Positions 25,382-35,252 of a DNA stretch of 64,000 nucleotides are shown one piece after another. The stretch's first letter is position 1; every line of letters starts with the position of its first letter. This stretch comes from Winogradskyella undariae (GTDB lineage Bacteria > Bacteroidota > Bacteroidia > Flavobacteriales > Flavobacteriaceae): assembly GCF_013285155.1 (NCBI RefSeq), contig NZ_JABTEL010000001.1, positions 496,001 to 560,000 of the forward strand. The letters run 5' to 3'. A program made the position numbers and the translations under genes. Under the pieces are notes generated by a model. It saw only the letters and a program-made list of their open reading frames with translations, ran no database searches and had not been told where the DNA came from.

Positions 25382-26677
25382 ATGACTTTTGAATTAAAAA
25401 TGCCTAAAATGGGCGAAAGTATTACTGAAGGAACTATAATCAACTGGTTAGTTGCTGAAGGAGATACATTTGAAGAAGGAGATATTATTCTTGAGGTAGC
25501 AACAGATAAAGTCGATAATGAAGTGCCTGCACCAGCTTCAGGAACTTTAGTAAAAACGATGTTTCAAGCTAAAGATGTAGTTCCTGTTGGAGAAGTTATG
25601 GCAATTCTTGAAGTTTCAGAAGACGTACAACCTTTAAAGCAAGGTAATGTCTCGTCGAGCGCAGTCGAGACGTCTCAAAAGAAGGAAAAAGTACCAAAAA
25701 GACCAAAACAAGTTCAACAAGCTTCAACTTCATTTTCAACATCAAATTCAAACACATTCTTTTCGCCATTAATCATTTCAATAGCAAAAGAACATCACAT
25801 CAGTTTTGAAGAATTAGCACGAATTCCTGCAACAGGTCACGAAGGGAGGCTTCGTAAAAGCGATGTGTTTCAATATATAGAAGATGGTAGACCATTTAAG
25901 TTCGCACAACCAGCTGCAGAGAAAGATCCAACAGCATATAGAATTCCACAATTAAATTTCGATAAAGGCAAAGGAAAAGTCATCGAAATGGACCGTATGC
26001 GTCAGATGATTGCCGATCATATGGTATACTCAAAACACACATCACCACATGTTACTGCTTATGTAGAAGCAGACATGACAAACATGGTGAACTGGAGAAA
26101 TGCAAAAAAAGTAGCTTTTCAACAAAAGCACGGAGAACGTTTAACCTTCACGCCATTATTTGTAGAAGCGGTAGCGAAAGCAGTAAAAGATTTTCCGAAT
26201 ATTAATGCTTCTGTCGATGGTAATAACATTATTGTAAAAGAAGATATTAATATTGGTATGGCAACAGCATTACCAAGTGGAAACTTAATAGTACCTGTAG
26301 TAAAAAATGCAGATACTAAAAATTTAAAAGAGATTGCTAGTAACGTAAACGAATTAGCAGGAAAAGCTAGAGAAAACAAACTAGCAGTAGACGATATAAA
26401 AGGCAGCACCTTCACAATTTCTAACGTAGGAACTTTTGGAAGTGTCATGGGAACACCAATTATCAATCAACCCGAAGTTGCCATTTTAGCTTTAGGAATC
26501 ATCAAAAAAAGACCAGAAGTTATTACTACCGAAAAAGGTGATGAAATTGCAATTAGAAGCATGATGTATTTATCACTGTCTTTTGACCACAGAGTAGTTG
26601 ATGGCTTTTTAGGCGGAAGTTTTGTAAAAAGAGTAGCAGATTATTTCGAACAATTCGATATCAATAGAGAAATATAA
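25382..26677 (+). CDS. 2-oxoacid dehydrogenase E2 (dihydrolipoyl acyltransferase), branched-chain type
   Basis: The 431-residue E2 core transfers the acyl group from lipoate to CoA. It has a lipoyl domain (4-78) with Lys43 in EVATDKVDNEVPA, a linker, a subunit-binding domain (about 125-165, SPLIISIAKEHHISFEELAR) and a catalytic domain ending LSFDHRVVDGFLGG. The start is ATG 25382, directly before the lipoyl domain; the longer frame from 25175 overlaps the divergent Lrp gene. Residues 91-98 (VSSSAVET) are encoded by a GAGCGCAGTCGA repeat that lies in frame in the flexible linker. E3 is not in the window. Confidence 0.92.
   Translation: MTFELKMPKMGESITEGTIINWLVAEGDTFEEGDIILEVATDKVDNEVPAPASGTLVKTMFQAKDVVPVGEVMAILEVSEDVQPLKQGNVSSSAVETSQKKEKVPKRPKQVQQASTSFSTSNSNTFFSPLIISIAKEHHISFEELARIPATGHEGRLRKSDVFQYIEDGRPFKFAQPAAEKDPTAYRIPQLNFDKGKGKVIEMDRMRQMIADHMVYSKHTSPHVTAYVEADMTNMVNWRNAKKVAFQQKHGERLTFTPLFVEAVAKAVKDFPNINASVDGNNIIVKEDINIGMATALPSGNLIVPVVKNADTKNLKEIASNVNELAGKARENKLAVDDIKGSTFTISNVGTFGSVMGTPIINQPEVAILALGIIKKRPEVITTEKGDEIAIRSMMYLSLSFDHRVVDGFLGGSFVKRVADYFEQFDINREI
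25652..25674. repeat. GAGCGCAGTCGA-family repeat inside the E2 coding sequence
   Basis: GTCTCGTCGAGCGCAGTCGA then GAC forms an imperfect palindrome, read in frame as VSSSAVET in the lipoyl-binding linker. Related intergenic copies lie at 15640, 33727, 35141 and 35189. Confidence 0.8.
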
Positions 26678-26803
26678 AAAACGTACGTCACTTCGAATGA
26701 TTCTGATTTTTTTATCGGAATCGTATCGAGAAGCTTTCAGAGGTTCTCGATACAAAATTGCAAAAAAGCAATTTGACTCGAACTGACGAAAAAAAATAAA
26801 ATT
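26678..26803. repeat. Gap with a head-to-head pair of hairpin repeats
   Basis: CGTCACTTCGAATG...TATCGAGAAG (26686-26733) is followed by the inverted GTTCTCGATACAAAATTG...CTCGAACTGACG (26743-26788), 15 bases before the ilvE ATG. Confidence 0.85.
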
Positions 26804-27856
26804 ATGAAACCTAACATTTCAATAACAAAAGTAGAAAAATCTAAAGTAGATGCTTTAGACTTCAATAACATACCATTAGGCACAACATTCACAGATCACA
26901 TGTTTATTTGTGATTATAACAATGGCACATGGGTAAACCCAAGAATAATCCCAATGGGAATGATTCCTACACATCCAGCAGCAATGGCTTTACATTACGG
27001 ACAAGCCATTTTCGAAGGCATGAAAGCAACTGTAGATGCAAATGGAAACCCAATGTTGTTTAGAGTAGATAAAAATGCAGCACGATTAAATACAAGTGCA
27101 GACCGAATGGGAATGCCTAATTTTCCAGAAGATTTATTCGTAGAAGGTTTAAAACAATTAGTAGATATCGAACGCAGTTGGATTCCACCAGCAGACGGAA
27201 GCGCACTATACTTAAGGCCATTCATGTATGCCGACGAGCCATTTATTGGTATGCGGGCAGCAAATCATTATAAGTTTATAATCATGGCATCTCCAGCAGG
27301 ACCATTTTTTAGTAACCGTATTAAATTGTGGGCCGAAAAACAGTACATACGTGCAGCAGCAGGAGGAACAGGAGAGGCAAAAGCAGCAGGTAATTACGCG
27401 GCAGCTATTCGTCCAACAGAGTTAGCAAAAGCTAAAGGTTACGATCAAGTATTGTGGCTAGACGCAGTAGAACATAAATATATTCAGGAAGTAGGAACCA
27501 TGAATATTTTCTTTAAAATCGAAGGTAAATTCATCACGCCAAAACGCGATGGTTCTATTTTAGATGGTATTACTAGAATGAGTGTTATCGCTATTTTAAA
27601 AGATAAAGGTTACGACGTTATAGAGCGTGCCATCACAATTGATGAGGTGCAAGAGGCTTCAAAAAATAAAACCTTAGAAGAAGCATTCGGAACTGGTACA
27701 GCCGTTGGTATTGCTTACATTCAAGACATTGGGGTTGGTGATGATGTTATTCATGTTTCCGACGAAAGTCCGGTTGGTTTAGAAGTAAATAACACCTTAA
27801 ACGCTATAAAAACAGGAAAGGTTGAAGATAAATTTGGATGGATGATTAAGGCTTAG
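26804..27856 (+). CDS. ilvE: Branched-chain amino acid aminotransferase
   Basis: A fold-type IV PLP aminotransferase of 350 residues, of the long BCAT type. The PLP lysine lies in GYDQVLWLDAVEHKYIQEVG, with YGQAIFEGMKA near the N-terminus, LYLRPFMYADEPFIG, and the phosphate-binding GTGTAVGIAYI. It reversibly moves the amino group between Leu, Ile or Val and 2-oxoglutarate. Placed between the E2 and E1 genes, it probably serves catabolism. Some BCATs also accept Phe. Confidence 0.93.
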   Translation: MKPNISITKVEKSKVDALDFNNIPLGTTFTDHMFICDYNNGTWVNPRIIPMGMIPTHPAAMALHYGQAIFEGMKATVDANGNPMLFRVDKNAARLNTSADRMGMPNFPEDLFVEGLKQLVDIERSWIPPADGSALYLRPFMYADEPFIGMRAANHYKFIIMASPAGPFFSNRIKLWAEKQYIRAAAGGTGEAKAAGNYAAAIRPTELAKAKGYDQVLWLDAVEHKYIQEVGTMNIFFKIEGKFITPKRDGSILDGITRMSVIAILKDKGYDVIERAITIDEVQEASKNKTLEEAFGTGTAVGIAYIQDIGVGDDVIHVSDESPVGLEVNNTLNAIKTGKVEDKFGWMIKA

Positions 27857-28306
27857 AGTCATTTGGGCGTTACCACAAGGGTCGCGCTTTCACTACTCGC
27901 TCTTTTTGAGAAAAACAAAAAGGAGCTCAAACAGACCGTTCAATCGCTAACGCAGAAATTACCGTGCAATAAGCAATAGTGTCACTTCGAGTGATTTGTG
28001 AAGCATTAGCAAGTTGTATCGAGAAGCAATAAAAGTTCTCGATACAAAATTGCAGAAAAAGCAATTTCACTCGAACTGACCTAACGTTTTGTCATTCCTG
28101 CGAAGGCAGGAATCCATTTCGAAGTAGGTAGTATAAATATAATATCATTCAGAGCGAAAGCGAGGAATCTCATAGAATCTCTGCGAAAACTCAATGAAAC
28201 TCTGAGTAATAATTAAACATAAATTAATGTCATTCAAAGCGAAAGAGAAACATCTCAACAAGAGATTACCACGTCCTTCGTCCTCACAATGACAGAACGA
28301 TTCAAG
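27857..28306. repeat. Gene-free gap of 450 bases, a mosaic of repeats
   Basis: In order: element F2 (27866-27953); a head-to-head hairpin pair (27981-28026 and 28035-28080); GTCATTCCTGCGAAGGCAGG (28091-28117); CATTCAGAGCG...GAATCTCA (28145-28171); a related CATTCAAAGCG copy (28229-28257); and an inverted GAGATTACCACGTCC...CAATGA (about 28262-28292). The last runs into the false upstream ATG of the E1 gene. Nothing between them looks coding. Confidence 0.8.
27866..27953 (-). mobile_element. Composite repeat element F, copy 2 (88 bp)
   Basis: Same length, ends and orientation as F1 (19877-19964): on the minus strand GCGTTAGCGATTGA to CCCTTGTGGTAACGCC. It starts 9 bases after the ilvE stop, just as F1 starts 9 bases after the paaJ stop. 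Confidence 0.65.
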
Positions 28307-30394
28307 ATGAAAAAAGAAACACTAGAAAAAGGATTTTCAAAACTCTGCACAGCAAAAGCAATGGCAGAATTATACGAAGCTAATTTTAAACAAGTTTCAA
28401 AATACGTACATGCAACATCTCGTGGACATGAAGCCATTCAAATCGCTTTAGGACTACAATTATTACCTCAAGATTATGCATTTCCATATTACAGAGACGA
28501 TGCCATGTTACTATCTTTTGGTTTAGAACCTTACGATTTAATGTTGCAATTGTTAGCTAAAAAAGACGATCCATTTTCTGGAGGAAGAACCTATTATTCA
28601 CATCCTAGTTTAAAGGATGACGATAAGCCTAAAATTCCACATCAATCTTCCGCAACCGGAATGCAAACCATTCCAGCTACGGGAGTCGCCATGGGCATGC
28701 AGTATAAAGAATTACAAGGTTTAGATGATTATAGTTTGGAATCAGATCCTGTCAGTTCGAGCGCAGTCGAGAACGCTCTAAAACCAATAACAGTTTGTTC
28801 TTTAGGAGACGCCTCTGTAACCGAAGGAGAAATAGCAGAAGCGTTTCAAATGGCAGCTTTAAAGCAAATGCCAATCTTATATTTAGTTCAAGATAACGGT
28901 TGGGATATTAGTGCCAATGCAGCAGAAACGAGAGCGCAAAATGCTTTTGAATATGCAGCAGGATTTAAAGGTTTAGACGCGATATCAATAGATGGCGCCA
29001 ACTTTACAGAAAGCTACGAAGCCTTAGAAAAAGTTATAGAAACTATCCGTACAGAACGCAGACCATTTTTAGTACACGCAAAAGTGCCATTATTAAATCA
29101 TCATACTTCTGGTGTACGAATGGAATGGTATCGTGATGATTTGGAAGAGGCACGTTCTCGTGATCCATATCCAGTAATAAAACAACAATTATTAGATGCA
29201 GGATTTTCAGTAGAGGAAGTGAAGCAAATTGAAGCTTCTGCCTATGCAGATGTACAATCCGATTTTGAAAAAGCCTTGAAAGCTGAAGACCCAAAACCTG
29301 AAGATTTATTTACAAACGACTTTGTACCTACACCAATTACGGAAGAAAAAGGAACACGTTCACCGGAAGGTGCCGAAAAAGTAGTGATGGTAGATTGTGC
29401 ACTTTTCGCTGTAGAAGAATTAATGAAAAAGCATAAAGAATGTTTGCTTTACGGTCAAGATGTTGGTGGAAGACTTGGTGGTGTTTTTAGAGAAGCAGCA
29501 ACATTAGCGCAAAAATTTGGAGACGATAGAGTGTTTAATACACCAATTCAAGAAGCTTTTATTGTTGGTTCAACCGTTGGAATGAGTGCAGTTGGATTAA
29601 AACCAATTGTTGAGGTTCAGTTTGCCGATTATATTTGGCCTGGCTTAAATCAGTTATTTACAGAAGTTAGTAGAAGTTGTTATTTATCTAACGGAAAATG
29701 GCCGGTTTCTATGATTCTTAGAGTGCCCATTGGTGCTTATGGAAGTGGAGGACCTTATCATTCATCTTCAGTTGAATCTGTAATTACAAATATTCGTGGT
29801 ATTAAAATAGCGTATCCAAGTAATGGAGCAGATTTAAAAGGATTGATGAAAGCGGCTTATTACGATCCTAATCCAGTTGTAATTTTAGAACACAAAGGGT
29901 TGTATTGGTCTAAAGTGCCAGGAACGCAAGGTGCAACGTCTGTGGAGCCAAGTGAAGATTATGTATTGCCTTTAGGTAAAGCATGGGTTTTACAAGAAAT
30001 TTGGAAACAAGAAAATTTAGAAACATTAACTATTGTGACTTACGGAATGGGAGTACATTGGGCAATGAATGCATCGGAAGCATTAGGAATGCAAGATCAG
30101 ATAGAAGTAATTGATTTACGTACTTTATATCCTTTAGACGAAGACACCATTATGAAATCGGTTAAGAAAACTGGAAAATGTCTTGTTGTAACAGAAGAGC
30201 CTTCAAATAATAGTTTTGCCAGAGCATTATCTGGAAAAATTCAAGAAGAATGTTTCAAATATTTAGATGCACCAGTAATGACTATTGGTAGTGAAAATAT
30301 GCCAGCAATACCATTAAATTCAACTTTAGAGCAAACCATGATTCCTTCAATAGAAAAAGTGAAAGCTAAGATAGAAAAGCTACTAAACTATTAA
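28307..30394 (+). CDS. 2-oxoacid dehydrogenase E1, fused alpha and beta subunits
   Basis: A 695-residue thiamin-diphosphate enzyme that decarboxylates branched-chain 2-oxoacids and loads lipoyl-E2. The alpha half (1 to about 330) holds the ThDP motif GDASVTEGEIAEAFQMAALK...QDNGWDIS. The beta half (from about 360) has LLYGQDVGGRLGGVFREA and VQFADYIWPGLNQLFTEVSR. Alpha/beta fusion is common in Bacteroidota. ATG 28307 (MKKETLEKGF) is preferred; the frame from 28289 starts in a repeat. Residues 149-156 (VSSSAVEN) come from an in-frame repeat copy. Its substrate might include phenylpyruvate (inference). Confidence 0.9.
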   Translation: MKKETLEKGFSKLCTAKAMAELYEANFKQVSKYVHATSRGHEAIQIALGLQLLPQDYAFPYYRDDAMLLSFGLEPYDLMLQLLAKKDDPFSGGRTYYSHPSLKDDDKPKIPHQSSATGMQTIPATGVAMGMQYKELQGLDDYSLESDPVSSSAVENALKPITVCSLGDASVTEGEIAEAFQMAALKQMPILYLVQDNGWDISANAAETRAQNAFEYAAGFKGLDAISIDGANFTESYEALEKVIETIRTERRPFLVHAKVPLLNHHTSGVRMEWYRDDLEEARSRDPYPVIKQQLLDAGFSVEEVKQIEASAYADVQSDFEKALKAEDPKPEDLFTNDFVPTPITEEKGTRSPEGAEKVVMVDCALFAVEELMKKHKECLLYGQDVGGRLGGVFREAATLAQKFGDDRVFNTPIQEAFIVGSTVGMSAVGLKPIVEVQFADYIWPGLNQLFTEVSRSCYLSNGKWPVSMILRVPIGAYGSGGPYHSSSVESVITNIRGIKIAYPSNGADLKGLMKAAYYDPNPVVILEHKGLYWSKVPGTQGATSVEPSEDYVLPLGKAWVLQEIWKQENLETLTIVTYGMGVHWAMNASEALGMQDQIEVIDLRTLYPLDEDTIMKSVKKTGKCLVVTEEPSNNSFARALSGKIQEECFKYLDAPVMTIGSENMPAIPLNSTLEQTMIPSIEKVKAKIEKLLNY
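28751..28774. repeat. GAGCGCAGTCGA-family repeat inside the E1 coding sequence
   Basis: GTCAGTTCGAGCGCAGTCGA then GAAC is read in frame as VSSSAVEN just before the ThDP-binding strand. It is identical to the intergenic copy at 33727-33750. Confidence 0.85.
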
Positions 30395-30432
30395 ATTTAT
30401 AACAGTATTAGATACATAGTTATGTGTGTAAT

Positions 30433-30478
30433 AAAAGGGATTCGTAATTGGAAAACAATTATGAATCCCTTTTTTTTA
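30433..30478 (+). terminator. Strong terminator after the E1 gene
   Basis: The stem AAAGGGATTCGTAATTG / CAATTATGAATCCCTTT has one mismatch and a GAAAA loop, and is followed by a run of eight Ts. It closes the dehydrogenase operon. Confidence 0.9.
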
Positions 30479-30592
30479 TGACTTCAATTTGCTTCATTTT
30501 TATAGAAATAGATTTTAGTTAAAATATGTTTTTTCAAAAAAAGAGATTTCAAAAATAAATTGGAAAGCGTATGGAAGTCGTAAATAATCTTT

Positions 30593-30600
30593 TATATTTG
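30593..30600 (+). promoter_or_regulatory. -7 box of the thiamin operon
   Basis: TATATTTG matches TAnnTTTG exactly and lies just upstream of the TPP aptamer, so the transcript would begin near 30607 with the riboswitch as its leader. Confidence 0.65.
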
Positions 30601-30610
30601 AGGTGTAAAC

Positions 30611-30690
30611 TTTAGGAGTAGCTATTAAATTAGTTTGAGAAACATCCTTAGAACCTGATTTGGTTAATACCAACGTAGGAAAAAGTTATG
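30611..30690 (+). promoter_or_regulatory. TPP riboswitch (thi box) controlling the thiamin operon
   Basis: The conserved aptamer blocks are present in order: TTTAGGAGT at the 5' side, TTTGAGA (pyrimidine-sensing CUGAGA), CCTTAGAACCTGATTTGG, and TTAATACCAACGTAGGAAAA. A small hairpin TTCGAT-AAAAC-ATCGAA (30691-30707) follows, and then thiS at 30745. With no T-run before thiS, control is probably at translation initiation. TPP binding should lower expression of thiS and the genes after it. Confidence 0.93.
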
Positions 30691-30744
30691 TTCGATAAAA
30701 CATCGAAATACTACCATTTTGGTTTACAGTAATATTTTATAAAT

Positions 30745-30948
30745 ATGATTACTATAAAAGTAAACCAAGAAGATCACTACATTTTAGAAAACATAACACT
30801 ACAAGAGTTTGTTGAAAATTTAAAAATTCAAACAAACGGCATTGCTATTGCTATAAATAATACTGTGGTTAAAAAAACAGATTGGTCTTCAAGATTACTT
30901 CACAATAATGATGATATTTTAATTATAAAATCTACTCAAGGAGGATGA
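30745..30948 (+). CDS. thiS: Sulfur carrier protein ThiS
   Basis: A 67-residue ubiquitin-fold protein ending in the required Gly-Gly (STQGG). Its C-terminus is adenylated by ThiF and converted to a thiocarboxylate, which gives sulfur to the thiazole ring made by ThiG. It is the first gene after the TPP riboswitch. Confidence 0.94.
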   Translation: MITIKVNQEDHYILENITLQEFVENLKIQTNGIAIAINNTVVKKTDWSSRLLHNNDDILIIKSTQGG

Positions 30949-30960
30949 TTTTTATTTTAA

Positions 30961-32838
<1,878 letters not shown>

Positions 32839-33111
32839 AATTATAAGGAAGTTTCCACGCTTTGAAAAAAAAGCGTGGTCGGGCTTTCCGTTATATTTTT
32901 TGCTGGTTCTCGATACAAATTTATTAAGGCACAGCATAAATTTACTCGAACTGACAGCAAAAGAATGCCATTATAATTGTATAACACTCACGAGTTCCTA
33001 TTTAATAAAATAGAATAACTGAGTAATCCCTAACTCAAAATCCAAGTAACCGTCATTACGAGGAGGTACGACGAAGTAATCTTATCTTTTAATATTAAAA
33101 ACTAAAAACCT
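32839..33111. repeat. Gap with inverted element E3 and a CATTACGAGG repeat
   Basis: A CCACGCTT / AAGCGTGG hairpin (32855-32878) is followed by the inverted E3 element. A CGTCATTACGAGGAGGTACG...GTAATCTTA repeat follows (33051-33084). No gene is seen. Confidence 0.75.
32877..33034 (-). mobile_element. Composite repeat element E, copy 3 (inverted, diverged)
   Basis: On the minus strand it reads GTTAGGGATTACTCA...CTATTTTATTAAATAG...CAGTTCGAGTAAATTT...AAATTTGTATCGAGAAC...ATAACGGAAAGCCCGACC, the same order as E1 and E2. The internal hairpin differs in sequence but keeps pairing: TTTTGCTG with CAGCAAAA at the base, AAATTTAT with ATAAATTT near the loop. The GCGTTA outer ends have decayed. Confidence 0.7.
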
Positions 33112-33714
33112 ATGATAGTTCTTATCGCACCAGAAAACGATATTCCAAACGAAATAGAAATACTAAACCAATTATTTAGAGAAGGTTTATTGGTGTATCA
33201 TTTGAGAAAACCAGAGAAAAACTACGAAGAACACGTTGCGTATTTAAATAAAATTGATAAAGAATATCACAACAGAATTGTAGTGCATTATTTCCATGAG
33301 TTGATAAACGATTTCAATTTAAAAGGTATTCATTTTCAAGAACAAAAAAGAATTGACCATATAGATAATCCTGGTCAATATTTTAAAAATCTAGATATGT
33401 TTGGTAAAACAATAAGCTCTTCTTTTCATGATCCAGACGTGTTAAAAACGTGTTATTTTGAGTTCGATTATCATTTATTAAGTCCTGTTTTTTCTTCAAT
33501 ATCTAAAAAAGGTTATCAGGGAAAAGGTTTTGAGGTTAACCATATAGATAAAACAATCATTGGTATGGGTGGTATTAGTGAAGAAACGATAGAAGAAACC
33601 ATAAAATTGGGGTTTAAAGGAATTGGTGTTTTAGGTGGTGTTTGGAATACAGAAAATCCTGTTGAGAGCTTTAAAAGTATAAAACGTTCTTATCAAGCTT
33701 TTACAACACAATAA
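33112..33714 (+). CDS. ThiE/TenI-like protein (divergent thiamin phosphate synthase family)
   Basis: A 200-residue TIM-barrel protein of the ThiE/TenI family, more divergent than the second copy at 34524. LLVYHLRKPEKNYEEHV, KGIHFQEQKRI, YHLLSPVFSSISKKGYQGKG and IGMGGISEETIEE match family positions. However the pyrophosphate/HMP-binding residues of true ThiE (QLRLKE, NDHYKIA, GGTANT) are not present. It may be a TenI-type thiazole tautomerase or a protein with a lost activity. It is in the thi operon between thiC and thiD. Confidence 0.75.
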   Translation: MIVLIAPENDIPNEIEILNQLFREGLLVYHLRKPEKNYEEHVAYLNKIDKEYHNRIVVHYFHELINDFNLKGIHFQEQKRIDHIDNPGQYFKNLDMFGKTISSSFHDPDVLKTCYFEFDYHLLSPVFSSISKKGYQGKGFEVNHIDKTIIGMGGISEETIEETIKLGFKGIGVLGGVWNTENPVESFKSIKRSYQAFTTQ

Positions 33715-33766
33715 TAATATCCGATTGTCAGTTCGAGCGCAGTCGAGAACTAAATAAATTAAAAAT
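33715..33766. repeat. Short repeat between the TenI-like gene and thiD
   Basis: GTCAGTTCGAGCGCAGTCGA then GAAC at 33727-33750 is identical to the copy inside the E1 gene. Confidence 0.85.
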
Positions 33767-34534
33767 TTGAATCAAAAAAACTACATATTAACAATAGCGG
33801 GTTTAGATCCATCAAGTGGCGCCGGAATTACGTCAGATATTAAAACATTTGAAGCTCATGGTTTGTATGGTTTATCCGTGTGCACAGCAGTTACTATCCA
33901 AAACGATATAGATTTTAAAGATTGTATTTGGATTGAAAAGGAAATCATTTTAAATCAAATTTCAGTGTTGTTTCAACGCTTTTCAATTGCTGTAGTGAAA
34001 ATAGGAATCATCCAATCTTGGGACGTTTTATTAGAGGTTATTCAAACATTAAAAAAGCTAAATCCAACTATAAAAATAGTACTAGACCCTGTTTTAAAAG
34101 CAAGTGCAGGTTTTAGTTTTCATAATAAACAAGATTTAAAAATTTTAGAAGAAGTCTTGAGAAGTTGTGATTTTATTACACCAAATTACGAAGAGATTGA
34201 AGCCTTATTTCCAGAGAAATCTATAGAAGACACCATCGATTTTATATCAGAAAGAACAAATATCTACTTAAAAGGAGGTCATAGAACCGATAAAAAAGGA
34301 TGGGACGAAGTTTACTACAGTAAAATAGTAAAGCTAAACATTCCGCCAATTGCAGAAACCGTTTTTCAAAAGCATGGAAGTGGTTGTGTTTTATCGTCAG
34401 CATTAGCTTCTAATTTAGAAAAAGGAATGAGCATAGAAGATGCTTGTAAAAATGTAAAAAGGTATACCGAACAGTTTTTAAATTCAAACAACACCTTGCT
34501 AGGAACACATAAATATACAGAAAATGCTAAGTAA
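33767..34534 (+). CDS. thiD: Hydroxymethylpyrimidine/phosphomethylpyrimidine kinase ThiD
   Basis: A ribokinase-fold kinase of 255 residues that phosphorylates HMP and HMP-P. LTIAGLDPSSGAGITSDIKT is the N-terminal signature. VLDPVLKASAG, PNYEEIEALFP, YLKGGHR and the anion-hole HGSGCVLSSALAS follow. The first codon is TTG at 33767; there is no ATG before the conserved N-terminus. It overlaps thiE by 11 bases. Confidence 0.92.
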   Translation: MNQKNYILTIAGLDPSSGAGITSDIKTFEAHGLYGLSVCTAVTIQNDIDFKDCIWIEKEIILNQISVLFQRFSIAVVKIGIIQSWDVLLEVIQTLKKLNPTIKIVLDPVLKASAGFSFHNKQDLKILEEVLRSCDFITPNYEEIEALFPEKSIEDTIDFISERTNIYLKGGHRTDKKGWDEVYYSKIVKLNIPPIAETVFQKHGSGCVLSSALASNLEKGMSIEDACKNVKRYTEQFLNSNNTLLGTHKYTENAK

Positions 34535-35129
34535 ACTACATTATATCTCTCAAGGTAAAACATCGCAAGATCATTTAGAAAACATACAAAAAGCATGTGA
34601 AAATGGAGCAGAATTAGTACAGTTGCGTTTAAAAGAAATGGCACTAGATATCATTTTAGAAACTGCAAAAAAAGCTAGAAAAATCACCACTCAATTTAAA
34701 GTAAAGCTCATAATAAATGATCATTATAAAATAGCTAAAGCCGTAAAAGCAGACGGTGTTCATTTAGGAAAAACAGATACATGTCCATTAATAGCTAGAG
34801 TTTATTTGGGAAAACAATTTGTAATTGGTGGTACTGCAAACACTTTAGAAGATTGCAAAGGTTTAATAGAAAAGCAAGTGGATTATATTGGTTTAGGACC
34901 TTTTCAGTTTACAGAAACTAAAAAGAATTTAAGTCCAATTTTAGGTATCGAAGGCTATAAGCAGTTAATAGATAAATTAAAAGAAGCCAAGCCTATAATT
35001 GCTATTGGTGGTATTGGTATGGAAGACGTTCCGGCAATTATAGCAACAGGTGTTTATGGCATAGCGGTCTCAGGGACAATAACTAAAGATTTTACAAGTA
35101 TTTCAAAATTTAAAGAGATTTTATACTAA
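34524..35129 (+). CDS. thiE: Thiamin phosphate synthase ThiE
   Basis: A 201-residue enzyme joining HMP-PP and thiazole phosphate. It has the full set of ThiE motifs: LVQLRLKEM, KLIINDHYKIAKAVKADGVH, LGKTDT, IGGTANTLEDC, IGLGPFQFTETKKNLSPILG and AIGGIGMEDVPAI. It overlaps the end of thiD by 11 bases, so the two are coupled. This is the functional ThiE of the two family members here. Confidence 0.94.
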   Translation: MLSKLHYISQGKTSQDHLENIQKACENGAELVQLRLKEMALDIILETAKKARKITTQFKVKLIINDHYKIAKAVKADGVHLGKTDTCPLIARVYLGKQFVIGGTANTLEDCKGLIEKQVDYIGLGPFQFTETKKNLSPILGIEGYKQLIDKLKEAKPIIAIGGIGMEDVPAIIATGVYGIAVSGTITKDFTSISKFKEILY

Positions 35130-35252
35130 AAAATAAGCATGTCTCCTCGAGCGCAGTCAAGAGATTAACTTGTAAATAAAGTTTAATTAGGTTTCGACTG
35201 CGCTCAACCTGACACGAATTCAAATAGTATACGAATTCAAAAAGACAAAGAA
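35130..35252. repeat. Gap with two GAGCGCAGTCGA-family copies in opposite orientation
   Basis: GTCTCCTCGAGCGCAGTCAA (from 35141) and the inverted TTTCGACTGCGCTCAACCTG (about 35191-35210) lie between thiE and thiG. They are the last repeats of the dense block; I see none after this point in the window. Confidence 0.8.

Noticed and set aside
32855..32878. Rho-independent terminator after thiC
   Set aside because: The CCACGCTT/AAGCGTGG stem has its A-run in the loop and no T-run after it, and the thi genes continue downstream.
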